Positions 54,634-63,388 of a stretch of 64,000 nt of DNA are shown here, piece by piece. A program made the position numbers and the translations under genes. The stretch is taken from contig NZ_CP108474.1 of assembly GCF_036226445.1 (NCBI RefSeq), forward strand, positions 3,844,001-3,908,000. Reading direction: 5' to 3'. The stretch's first letter is position 1. Every line of letters starts with the position of its first letter. This stretch comes from Streptomyces sp. NBC_01255 (lineage in GTDB: Bacteria > Actinomycetota > Actinomycetes > Streptomycetales > Streptomycetaceae). The notes under the pieces were generated by a model. It did not search any database. It saw only the letters and a list, made by a program, of their open reading frames with translations, and was not told where the DNA came from.

Positions 54634-55380
54634 ATGAAACTGCGCAGGGCCCTTCCGATTGCCGCCGTCATACCGGCCCTCCTTGCGATATCCGCATGCA
54701 GCGGTGAATCCTCGGATTCCGACGCCAAGAAGCCGAAGGCGAGCGCGAGCTCCGGCGCGAAAAGCAAGCAGAGCCCCGAGGAGAAAGAGGCCGCCGAGGC
54801 GAAGCGCCTGGGGGCGTTCGACGGAAAGTCCCTCGAAAAGGTCGCCATCACGGGAAAGACCGCGAACTTCGACGCCGAGAAGATCGCCAAGGCGGAGGTC
54901 GAGGCCGGCCGCGGCATGGAGGCCGACAAGAAGGCCTGCCAGCCGCTCGCCAGCCTCATCGGCGGTTTCACGCACATCCCCGCCGTGAGCACGGTGCACC
55001 GCTCCCTCCAGCCCGGCGAGGCCGCCAACGCGACCGTCGGCTCCATGTGGCTCGCCTCGCACTCCGAGGACAACGCCACCCGGGTCATGAAGGAACTCCG
55101 CACGGCCGTCACCGAGTGCCCCAAGGGCTTCAAGACCCTGGGCCTCACCTACGGCAAGGTCGAGAACCTCCCGGCACCGAAGCTCGGCGACGAGGCCGTG
55201 GGCTACCGGATCACCGGCGACATCGCCAAGCAGAAGGTGCCGATGACGTACACGGTGGTGCGCAGCGGGGGCGTGATCGCGGCGTTCTACGGCGTGAACA
55301 TGCTGGACCAGAAGAAGGCCGCGATCCCGGAGCCGGTGATCACGGCCCAGCTGGAGCGGATCGCGAGCGCGAAGGGCTGA
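54634..55380 (+). CDS. Secreted lipoprotein, unknown function
   Basis: This 248-residue protein has the signal peptide KLRRALPIAAVIPALLAISAC, with lipobox ISAC. A charged, disordered linker follows (SDAKKPKASASSGAKSKQSPEEKEAAEA). The folded part contains MEADKKACQPLASLIGG and ECPKGFKTLG, likely one disulphide, and YRITGDIAKQKVPMTYTVVRSGGVIAAFYG. It resembles sensor-type or PknH-like extracellular domains of actinobacteria. ATG at 54634 follows CAGGAAAGACC. A strong hairpin terminator follows. Confidence 0.78.
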   Translation: MKLRRALPIAAVIPALLAISACSGESSDSDAKKPKASASSGAKSKQSPEEKEAAEAKRLGAFDGKSLEKVAITGKTANFDAEKIAKAEVEAGRGMEADKKACQPLASLIGGFTHIPAVSTVHRSLQPGEAANATVGSMWLASHSEDNATRVMKELRTAVTECPKGFKTLGLTYGKVENLPAPKLGDEAVGYRITGDIAKQKVPMTYTVVRSGGVIAAFYGVNMLDQKKAAIPEPVITAQLERIASAKG

Positions 55381-55399
55381 CGGCTGGAGCCGGACGCGC

Positions 55400-55434
55400 G
55401 AACGCCCGGCCGGGTGGGTCCCGGCCGGGCGTTC
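55400..55434. terminator. Intrinsic terminator hairpin, perfect 15-bp stem
   Basis: GAACGCCCGGCCGGG (55400-55414) pairs exactly with CCCGGCCGGGCGTTC (55420-55434), with a TGGGT loop. It lies between the lipoprotein gene and the convergent small immunity-like gene, so it can serve both directions. Confidence 0.85.
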
Positions 55435-55459
55435 TCGTACGACGGGTCAGTGCGAGGGA

Positions 55460-55750
55460 TCAGTCACCGAGGAACTGCAGGTATCCGTTGTTCCGGTAGA
55501 CCCACAAGGTGCCGTCCCTCAGGAGCCGAAGGACCGGGGTCCGGCGCTCCACGGGGATCTCCGCGATCTCACGAAGCAGTTGATACGCCTGCTTGCAGTT
55601 GAAGAGCGTCTCGTCGTGCCCGCTCACTCCCCAGCGCACGGCGGTATCCGGCGCCTCGATGACGAATTGGAGCAGGCTCTCCTCGTCGTCGTCCTCGAAC
55701 TCCGACTGGATTCCTTTTCCTCCGTCGAGAACACGAACCCCAAGGCCCAT
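55460..55750 (-). CDS. Small acidic protein, candidate immunity protein
   Basis: This 96-residue acidic protein begins MGLGVRVLDGGKGIQSEFEDDDEESLLQFVIEAP and continues with LFNCKQAYQLLREIAEIPVERRTPVLRLLRDGTLWVYRNNGYLQFLG. It has the size, acidity and single-domain character of polymorphic-toxin immunity proteins, such as the Imm1-like group. It lies 26 bases downstream of the giant toxin-like gene on the same strand, the normal place for an immunity gene. The assignment depends on position; no family was confirmed. ATG at 55750. Confidence 0.6.
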   Translation of the reverse strand: MGLGVRVLDGGKGIQSEFEDDDEESLLQFVIEAPDTAVRWGVSGHDETLFNCKQAYQLLREIAEIPVERRTPVLRLLRDGTLWVYRNNGYLQFLGD

Positions 55751-55776
55751 CTCTCACAACCTCCTGCCTGGTCCGA

Positions 55777-58700
55777 CTACACCGGGTACAAGGAGCTCGG
55801 GACTCCGTAGATGGACACGACCACCGCGACGCGAGTCGTCATCTGTCCGTCCTTCTTCTTCTTTCCGATGATCCCGAGTTCGGGTTCGAATTCGCAGATA
55901 CGGTTGTTCACATTCGTCTTCGAAAACTCCCAGCGGCCGTCGCACTTGGTCTCCGCCATCATGAAGATCTGCAAGAGCTGAGGACCGGTGATGTTGTTGT
56001 CCCAGACGCCCTTCTCCGGGAGGTAGTTCACACCACCCTCGAAGTGGCCGTCCTTGATCTTATCGACGAACCAATTGGTCATCTTCACCGGCTTGCACAG
56101 GCCCGGCATCGACTTCCAGCCGCCGAGGTCCACCTCCTCCTCGTCCGGGTCCTTGTAGTCCTTCCAGAAGTCCTCGGGGTCGACGGGGGCGGGGGTGCTC
56201 TCCCAGTCCGAAGGCCAGCCGAAGTCGTCGCTGTTGGAGGCGATGGAGCTGAACGACGCCTTGCCGGACGACGGGGTGCGGTACAGAGCGGTGCTGAACG
56301 AACCGCTGCCGTACGACGCCGTGCTGGTCGCCCCGGACTTCGGCGGGATCAGGCAGACCGGAGACTTCCTGACCTTGTCCAGGAGGCCCTTGTACTTCTC
56401 CATCAGCTTCTTGGCGAGCTTCGACGCGTCGAAGAACTTGTCGAGCGCCATGCCGATCCGGTAGAGGGCCTTCGCCACCGCGGGGATCTTCAGGACCGGG
56501 ACGAGGAACCCCGCCACGTCCACGAGCGCCCAGACGCAGGCCTCGAAGTCCCAGGTGGACAGGCACTCCTTGATGTTGGCGAGACCGAACAGCTCAAGCA
56601 GGATCGCGCCGCCGTTGGCCTTGACCCACTCGACGATGTCCCCGCCGGCCAGGTCCCTGGCCGCCTTGTAGTCGTCGACGCACTGCTGGCCGCACATCTG
56701 CATGAGCAGCGATTCGAGTTCCGGCGTGAGCCCCTGCCCGGTGACCAGGGAACCATCCTCGACGTGGTCGGTCCGCTGCTCCAGGAGGCGCTTGCGCTCC
56801 TCCTCCTCCGCCCGCTTGGCGGCCTCGTCGGCCTCCGTCGCGAGCGCGTGCGCGTTCTCGGCGGCGGTCTCGGCCGCGTCCGCGTCGCTCTCGGCCTGGG
56901 TGGCCGAGGAACGGGCGGCGGCGGCGTCGTTCTCCGCCGAGGTCGCCGCCGCACGGGCGCTCGCGGCGTCCTTCTCCGCCTCCGTGGCAGCGCTGTCGGC
57001 CGCGACCGCGTCGCCCATCGCCGCGTTCGCGGCGGACGTCGCGGCCATGGCGTCCGAACCCGCCTGGAGGGCGTATCCGTCGGCGCGCTTGGCGGCGGCC
57101 TGAGCGGCCTTGGCCGCCTTCTCCGCCTCCACCGCCGCGGCCTGGGCGCGCTTCACGGCCTTCGCGGCGCGCTCCGCGTCCTTGGCCGCCGCCGCTGCCG
57201 CCTGGGCGGCCAGCTTGTCGTCGGCCGCCGCCTGGTCGGCGAGGCGCTGGGCCTCCGCCGCGTACGCGGCCGCCTGCACGGCCTTCGCCTCGGCGGCCTT
57301 CGCCTGCTGCTCCGAGAGGGTCAGCGCGCTCTGGCCGGTGAGGACCGCGAAGCCCGCCGACGCGTCGGTCTCCTGGTACGGAGAGCCGATCGCGATGGCT
57401 TCCTTCGCCGGCTTGACGGCCTGGGTCGCGGTGTCCCGCGCCGCGCTCGCCGCCTGGGCGACGGCATACGCGTGACCGGCCGTCTTCGCCGCCCACTCGG
57501 CGGTCAGGACCGCCTCGGTGTGCGCGGCCGCCGCCTCCTGCTTCGCGACGGCCGCAGCGGCCGACGCCTTCCGCGAGTCCGCCTCGGCGTTCCGCGCGTT
57601 CTGCGCGGCCGCCTCGGAGGCGTCGATCGCCGTGGCAGCGGCCGCGTGGGCGGCAGCCGCCGATCCCATCGCGGTCGCGTACGCGGCCCAGGCGCCGTCC
57701 GCGGCCGCCTTGGAGCGGTCCGCGGCACCCTTGGCCCGGGTCGCGGCCGCACGGGAGTTGACCGCTGCGGTCGTCGCCTCGTTCGCCGCCGCACGGGCGT
57801 TGGTCGCCGCGGTGGTCGCCGCGGTGGCGGCGGCACGCGCCTCGGTCGCCAACTGCCGCGTCTCGGTGGCGGCTTCGGTGCCCTCGGCGGCGGCAGCCGC
57901 GGATTCGAGGGCCGCGGCCCGGGAGTCCGCCGCCCTCTTGGTGCGCTCCGCCTCGACGGCGCGGTCACGGGCCAGCCTGGCCTGCTCCTCCGACGCCTCC
58001 GCGTCGGCCCGCTTGAGCGCGGCCCCGTCGGCGGCGGTCGTCGCGTCGGAGCGGGCGGAGGCGGCCTTGCCCTTCTCCTCCTGAGCACGGGCCTCGGCCG
58101 CACTGGCCTTGTCCCGCTCGTGCTCCGCGGTGGCCCGGTGGGCCGCCGCGTTGGCGCGCTCCAGCTCCGCCTCGGCGCGCTTGGCCTGCGCCGTGGCGGC
58201 CGCCTGCTTCGCCTCCTGCTCCTCCTTCTCCGCGGTGGCCTTGGCCTCCTGCGCGATCTTCAGGTTCGCTTCGGCCTCGGCCGCCTGCTCGTCGGCGCTG
58301 TCCGCGGCGGCCTTCGCCTGGGCGGCGGCCTCCTGCGCGGCGATACGGCGGAACTCGGTGTTCACCGCGTGCGCCTGGGTCTTCGCCAGGGCAAGCAGCG
58401 TCTGGGACGTCGAGACCGTGGCGTTCGCCGCGTTCAGCGCCGTCTCCGTCGCCTTCGCGGCGGCCGTGGCTGCGGCGCCGGAAGCGCGCGCGACCTGGAC
58501 CGACTGCTGGGCGTACATCAGGCCACGGCCGCGCGGCACCCCGGAGGCGTCCGCGATCGCCCAGGCGTCCTGCTGGGCGGTCACCGCGCGCTGGGAAGCC
58601 GCGGTGGCCAGAGCGGCCTGGGCCTGGGCCTTGGTGACCAGCGCCTGGACCTTGCCGCGGGCCTTGGTGAGGTCCGACTTGGCCTGGTCGAACAGCGCCT

Positions 58701-61700
58701 GCTTCGGCTTGAAGAGGTGGTTCGGGTCGCGTGCGAGCTGGTCGTGCCAGTACTTCTGCCAGAGCAGGATCTGGTCGGCGAGCCACGCCTGACCGATCGC
58801 CTCGATCATGTGGTCGGTGGCGGCCTTCGTCGCCGCGGCGGCGTCGGCCTCCGCCCGCATGACGATCCCGCGCTGCGTGTTCTGACCGGCGTACTCCGAC
58901 TCCCACTCGGCCGAGGCCCGGGAGACGACGTCGCTCAGGGCGTTGCGCGGGTCCACGGGGTCGCCGTGGTTGCACGTGGCCCAGGACTGCTTGAGGTTCT
59001 CGACCTCGACGCGGAACGCCGCGGTCCCCTCGGTGACCTTCTTGGCGGGGAAGCCGCCGTGCCGCAGGTAGGTCGCGATGTCGGCGGACGTGGTGCTGCC
59101 GGAGAACAGCTCGCCGGGCGCGCCGGCGTTGCGCAGCATGAAGCCCGCCGCGAAGTCGTGCCAGTCGTCCTTGCCACGGTTCTGCTCGGCGACGGCCTTG
59201 GCCTGGGCGACGGATTCGGCGCTGGGGTTGGTGTGCCCGTCGTAGCCGACCCGCGCGGACAGCTTCGGCAGCGAAGCGTGCGTGAACGCCGTGATCTCGG
59301 CGCCGAACTGCGGCGCGTGCAGCGTGATGTCGTCACTGAACGAGCTCATCGCGTACGGCCGGTTGGCGTCCTCGAGGACGGCCTTGCGGGCCGCGATGGC
59401 GTCCACGTACTCGTACGCGGCCTTCTTGTCCTGGGAGTTGGCTTCCCCCAGGGGCATGAACTGGAGCCAGATGGAGTCGCCGATGACCTCGTGCAGCTGC
59501 GCGTTGGTCCCGGTCAGGCCCTGGATGGCGACGGCCTTCGTCTTGGCGCCGCCCGCGTGCAGGGCGACACCGGCGAGGCAGCGCTCCTTGCGCGGGGTGG
59601 AGCGGACGACACTGATGACGGACGTCAGCTCGTTGAGCCGGCGCAGGGCGTCGTCGGCGGCGTTGAAGATCGTCCGCATGCCGTCGGAGACCTTCTCGAT
59701 CGCCACGGCGAGCGCGGGGATACGACCCACGATCACGGACGACGAGGGGATGTCCACGAGCGCCCAGAGGCAGTCGTCGACGTCCCGCGAGGCCAGGCAG
59801 TCCTTCACCTTGGCGGCGTCGAGCTGCTCGAAGAGGATCTGCCCGCCGTTCGCGGTCGCCCACTCGACGACGTTCACGGAGACGGCCGCGAGGCCCTTCC
59901 GGTAGTCGTCGACACAGGTCTGACCACACGCGTCGAGGAGGATCTGCTCCTCGCGCTCACCGAGCGCGGGCCAGTTGGCAGCACCGCCCTTGATGGGCGT
60001 GGTGCCCTCCTCCAGGGCCTCCTGGTGCGCGGCCTCGTTCTTCTCGCGCTGCTCCTGCTCGATCTTCTTGGCGGCCTCTTCGGCGGCGGAGCTGTCGCCC
60101 TCCGCGTCGGACGCCTTGTCCTCGGCGTCCTTGGCGTCCTTCTCCGAGTCGGCCGCCTTGCGCGCGGCTTCGGCGGCGGCCTCGGCGGACCGGCCGGCCT
60201 TCTCGTTCGCCTCGGCGGCGTGCCGCTCGGCGTCGGTCGCCTCGCGGTCGGCCTCGGCGGCGATGCCGCTCACGGCACCGGCGGTGGTACGGGCGCTGAG
60301 CGCGTCGGTCCCGGCCTGTTCGGCGTGACCGGCGGCGGCGTCGGACGCGTCCTTCGCGCCCTTCTGGGCGTCGGAGGCCTGTCCCGCTGCCGTCTGGGCG
60401 CGGGTCACGGCCTCGACCGCACGCGACGAATCGCTCGCCGCGCGAGCGGCGGCCTCGGCCGCGAGCTTCGCGTCACCCGTCGCCTGGTCGGCGGTCAGCT
60501 GCGCGGACTCCGCGGCAGCGGCCGCTGCGACGGCCTTGGCCTCGGCGGCGGCGGCCTGCTGCTCGGCGAGCGTCTTCGACGACTGGCCGGACAGCACCGC
60601 GAACGCGGCCGAACTGTCCTTCTCCTGGTACGGAGTACCGACCGAGACGGCGGTGTCGGCGGCGTTGATCGCCGCCTTCGCGCTGTCGCGAGCGGCCAGG
60701 GCGGCCTGACCGGCCGCGTACGCACGGCCGACCACGGTCGCGGCCGACGTCACGGCCTCGGCGGCACTGGTTCCGGCGGCGACCGACTCCAGCTGGGCCT
60801 TCTTGGCCAGCTCGGTCGCGTTCTCCGAGGCCGTCGCGGCGTTGTCCGCGCGGATCGCCGCGTCCTGCGACGCGTCGAGCGCGGTGGCCGCGGCGACGTG
60901 CGCCGTGGACGCCTCGCCCTGGGAGACGTAGAAGGCGGACCAGGCCGTGTCGGCACTGGCCTGGGCGCGCTCGGCGGCGCCCTCCGCCGTGGTCGCGGCG
61001 GTCCGCGCGGCGACGGCGGCCGTGGTCGCCTGGTCCGCGGCGGTCTGCGCGGCCGTCGCGGCCTGCACGGCCTGGTTCGCGGCCGTACGGGCGGCGGTCG
61101 CCGCGGCTCGCGTCTCGGTGGCGGCGGCGCTGCCCTCGGCAGCGGTCGCGGCGGCCTCAAGGGCGGCGGCGCGGGCCGCGGTGGCCTGCTTCGCCTGGAG
61201 TGCGGCGACCGCCTTCTCGCGCGCGGTCTGCGCGGCCTTCGCCTTCTCGCCGGCGAGCTTCCGCTTCGCCGTCGCATCGGCGGTCGCCGTGCCCGCAGCC
61301 GTACCCGCGCTCGTGGCGGCGGTCTGCTGCGTGGCGGCGCGCTCCTCGGCCTCCTTGGCCTTGGCGCGCTCGGTGGCGGCCTTGGCGCGGGAGGCGGTGG
61401 CGGTGGCCTGCTCGGCCTGCGCCTTCGCCCGCTCGGAAGCGGCGGTCTCGGCAGCGGTCTTGGCCTTGTCCCGCTTCTGCTCGGCCGTCGTCCGCGCGGC
61501 CTTCGCCGTGTTCGCGCTCTGCGTGGCGGCCGTGGCGTTCGCCTCGGCGCTGTCGGCGGCGGCCTTCGCCTGAGCGGCGGCCTCCTCCGCGGCGACGCGA
61601 CGGAACTCGGCGTCGATCGCGTGCGACTCGGTCTGCGCCTTCGCCAGCAGCGCCTCGCTGGTGGCGACGGTGGCGTTCGCGGAGGCGAGCGTGGTCTCGG

Positions 61701-63033
61701 TCGCCTTCGTCGCGGCGGCGGCGGCAGCGGCGGAGGCACGGGCCACCTGCACGGACTGCTGCGCGAACATCAGACCCCGACCGCGCGGGACGTGGGACGT
61801 GTCGGCGACGGCCCACGCTGCCTGCTGTGCGGTCGTCGCCGTCTGGGCGGCGGTGGCGGCCTTGGCCGCCTGTGCCTTGGCCGAGGTGACGAGGGCCGCG
61901 ATGTTGGCGCGGTACATGGCGAGGTCCGCGTCGGCCTTGTCGAGCCTGGCCTGGTCGGGCTGGTCGCTGTAGTAGCCGGGCCACTTGGCGATGGTGTCGC
62001 GCCAGTACTTGCTCCACTTCAGGACCTGGTCGGCGAGCCACGCCTGGCCGATGGCCTCGATCAGGTCGTCGGTGGCCTCACGGGCCGCCAGCGAGGCGTC
62101 GGCCTCCGCGCGCATGATGGTGGCGCGCTGGGGGGCCTGGCCCGCGTACTCGAGCTCCCACTCGACCATCGCGGTCATGAGGGGCTCGTTGAGCTTGCGG
62201 GACGGGTCCCACGGGTTCTGGTAGTCGCAGCCGGCCCAGGCCTGCTTGAGATCCTCGACCTCGACGCGGTACTCGGGCGTGCCCTTGACGGGCGCCACGG
62301 CCGGGAAGCCGCCGCGCTTCAGGTAGGCCGCGATGTCGCTGGAGGTGTTGGCGGAGTTGCCGACGTTGCTGAACCTGAGCATGGAGTCCGCTGCCCAGTC
62401 GTGCAGCTGGTCCTTGCCGTTGTTCTCCGCGGCGACGGCCTTCGCGCGTTCCATCGCCTCGGCGCTGGGCCGGCTGATGTCGGCCTCGCCGATGCGCCAG
62501 GCGAGTTCCTTCTGCGTGACGACGGTGAAGTGCCGGAGGTCCTCGCCGAACTTCGGCGCGTGCCAGGTCAGTCCGGCGTCGGAGGCCACGGAGCTGGCGT
62601 ACGGGTGGTTCGCGGCGGTCAGGGCGTCCTGGCGGGCCCAGGACATGTCGGAGTAGACGCCGGCGGCCTCCTGGTCGGCCTTGGACGCCAGGTTCAGCGG
62701 GCTGGGGTTCCACCATTCGGGAGCCCGGACGATCCCGCCGAGCTGTTCCTCCGCGCCGGTCAGGCCCTCGATGGCCTTGACCTTCACCTGCGGGCCGCCG
62801 ACGTGCAGCGCCACCGCGGCGATGCAGCGGTCGAGGCGCCGGTCACTGCCGATGCTGTTGCGGTAGAGGCCGTCGTCCACCTCGGGCGTCGGCACCTCGG
62901 CGGCGACCGGGGACGCCGAGATCATTCCCACGAGGACGGCGGACACCGTCATCAGGGCTGTCGAACTGGTGGCCCTGGTCAGGGCCGACCGTAGGCGACG
63001 CCGGCGTCTGCCGGCGTCTCTGAGCAATGACAT
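55777..63033 (-). CDS. Giant secreted polymorphic-toxin-like protein with duplicated module
   Basis: This ~2418-residue protein starts with a basic region and hydrophobic signal (ALTRATSSTALMTVSAVLVGMISASPVAAE). Two tandem modules follow, each about 1,085 residues (about 68-1150 and 1151-2230). Each has a Cys-containing head (CIAAVALHVGG / CLAGVALHAGG), a tryptophan-rich globular part, and a huge Ala-rich coiled coil with YQE(K/T)D(S/A)SA.FAVL. Each closes on a block CGQ(T/Q)CVDDY followed by VEWA/VK-ANGG. After a Ser/Gly linker (2230-2290) comes a unique C-terminal domain ending VAVVVSIYGVPSSLYPV. The layout resembles secreted polymorphic toxins with a C-terminal effector. The effector family is unrecognised. 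ATG at 63033 (GCAAGGCGGGAC before it) is preferred to 63069. Confidence 0.8.
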   Translation of the reverse strand: MSLLRDAGRRRRRLRSALTRATSSTALMTVSAVLVGMISASPVAAEVPTPEVDDGLYRNSIGSDRRLDRCIAAVALHVGGPQVKVKAIEGLTGAEEQLGGIVRAPEWWNPSPLNLASKADQEAAGVYSDMSWARQDALTAANHPYASSVASDAGLTWHAPKFGEDLRHFTVVTQKELAWRIGEADISRPSAEAMERAKAVAAENNGKDQLHDWAADSMLRFSNVGNSANTSSDIAAYLKRGGFPAVAPVKGTPEYRVEVEDLKQAWAGCDYQNPWDPSRKLNEPLMTAMVEWELEYAGQAPQRATIMRAEADASLAAREATDDLIEAIGQAWLADQVLKWSKYWRDTIAKWPGYYSDQPDQARLDKADADLAMYRANIAALVTSAKAQAAKAATAAQTATTAQQAAWAVADTSHVPRGRGLMFAQQSVQVARASAAAAAAATKATETTLASANATVATSEALLAKAQTESHAIDAEFRRVAAEEAAAQAKAAADSAEANATAATQSANTAKAARTTAEQKRDKAKTAAETAASERAKAQAEQATATASRAKAATERAKAKEAEERAATQQTAATSAGTAAGTATADATAKRKLAGEKAKAAQTAREKAVAALQAKQATAARAAALEAAATAAEGSAAATETRAAATAARTAANQAVQAATAAQTAADQATTAAVAARTAATTAEGAAERAQASADTAWSAFYVSQGEASTAHVAAATALDASQDAAIRADNAATASENATELAKKAQLESVAAGTSAAEAVTSAATVVGRAYAAGQAALAARDSAKAAINAADTAVSVGTPYQEKDSSAAFAVLSGQSSKTLAEQQAAAAEAKAVAAAAAAESAQLTADQATGDAKLAAEAAARAASDSSRAVEAVTRAQTAAGQASDAQKGAKDASDAAAGHAEQAGTDALSARTTAGAVSGIAAEADREATDAERHAAEANEKAGRSAEAAAEAARKAADSEKDAKDAEDKASDAEGDSSAAEEAAKKIEQEQREKNEAAHQEALEEGTTPIKGGAANWPALGEREEQILLDACGQTCVDDYRKGLAAVSVNVVEWATANGGQILFEQLDAAKVKDCLASRDVDDCLWALVDIPSSSVIVGRIPALAVAIEKVSDGMRTIFNAADDALRRLNELTSVISVVRSTPRKERCLAGVALHAGGAKTKAVAIQGLTGTNAQLHEVIGDSIWLQFMPLGEANSQDKKAAYEYVDAIAARKAVLEDANRPYAMSSFSDDITLHAPQFGAEITAFTHASLPKLSARVGYDGHTNPSAESVAQAKAVAEQNRGKDDWHDFAAGFMLRNAGAPGELFSGSTTSADIATYLRHGGFPAKKVTEGTAAFRVEVENLKQSWATCNHGDPVDPRNALSDVVSRASAEWESEYAGQNTQRGIVMRAEADAAAATKAATDHMIEAIGQAWLADQILLWQKYWHDQLARDPNHLFKPKQALFDQAKSDLTKARGKVQALVTKAQAQAALATAASQRAVTAQQDAWAIADASGVPRGRGLMYAQQSVQVARASGAAATAAAKATETALNAANATVSTSQTLLALAKTQAHAVNTEFRRIAAQEAAAQAKAAADSADEQAAEAEANLKIAQEAKATAEKEEQEAKQAAATAQAKRAEAELERANAAAHRATAEHERDKASAAEARAQEEKGKAASARSDATTAADGAALKRADAEASEEQARLARDRAVEAERTKRAADSRAAALESAAAAAEGTEAATETRQLATEARAAATAATTAATNARAAANEATTAAVNSRAAATRAKGAADRSKAAADGAWAAYATAMGSAAAAHAAAATAIDASEAAAQNARNAEADSRKASAAAAVAKQEAAAAHTEAVLTAEWAAKTAGHAYAVAQAASAARDTATQAVKPAKEAIAIGSPYQETDASAGFAVLTGQSALTLSEQQAKAAEAKAVQAAAYAAEAQRLADQAAADDKLAAQAAAAAAKDAERAAKAVKRAQAAAVEAEKAAKAAQAAAKRADGYALQAGSDAMAATSAANAAMGDAVAADSAATEAEKDAASARAAATSAENDAAAARSSATQAESDADAAETAAENAHALATEADEAAKRAEEEERKRLLEQRTDHVEDGSLVTGQGLTPELESLLMQMCGQQCVDDYKAARDLAGGDIVEWVKANGGAILLELFGLANIKECLSTWDFEACVWALVDVAGFLVPVLKIPAVAKALYRIGMALDKFFDASKLAKKLMEKYKGLLDKVRKSPVCLIPPKSGATSTASYGSGSFSTALYRTPSSGKASFSSIASNSDDFGWPSDWESTPAPVDPEDFWKDYKDPDEEEVDLGGWKSMPGLCKPVKMTNWFVDKIKDGHFEGGVNYLPEKGVWDNNITGPQLLQIFMMAETKCDGRWEFSKTNVNNRICEFEPELGIIGKKKKDGQMTTRVAVVVSIYGVPSSLYPV

Positions 63034-63388
63034 GTCCCGCCTTGCAATCTCGCGATCGTCCGGCAGCACCTCAAATTGAACATGGGCATGACAGAGCAGC
63101 GGTCAGCCTCCCCGGGGCACACTCCCCCGAAAACGGCCGCCGGCACGCTCGCCCCCCACGAACCGGCGCTACCGCTTGCTCCGCGACGATGTCACGCGCA
63201 GCACCTCCAAGAGAAGATCAAATAATCTTCACCAAAGCCTCACAGGAGCGGGAAAGAGGCCAAAGCGACGCCTAGTTGATCATGTTGTTACCGGCCGTAA
63301 GGGAGTGGGGCGAGAGGAACGCGTCTCGCATCGCAAGACATTCCCCGCACACGGAATGTCAGGCACAAAATCCAGGTTTACGCATGTC
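63034..63388. other. Intergenic region between toxin-like gene and MFS gene
   Basis: The 355-base divergent region has no gene. It contains GAAGAT-CAAATA-ATCTTC at 63213-63230 and a GACATTCC..GGAATGTC inverted repeat at 63337-63360. Its AT content is higher than that of the flanking genes, as expected for two promoters. Confidence 0.6.
63337..63360. promoter_or_regulatory. GACATTCC-N8-GGAATGTC inverted repeat before MFS gene
   Basis: A perfect 8-bp palindrome with an eight-base spacer lies 29 bases upstream of the MFS start codon, a typical position for a TetR- or MarR-type repressor site. Confidence 0.5.

Noticed and set aside
56044..62994. A 2,316-residue plus-strand ORF opposite the giant toxin-like gene
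   Set aside because: It is the antisense shadow of an Ala-rich GC-biased gene; it has Arg/Gly/Leu composition and no signal peptide, start site or domain.
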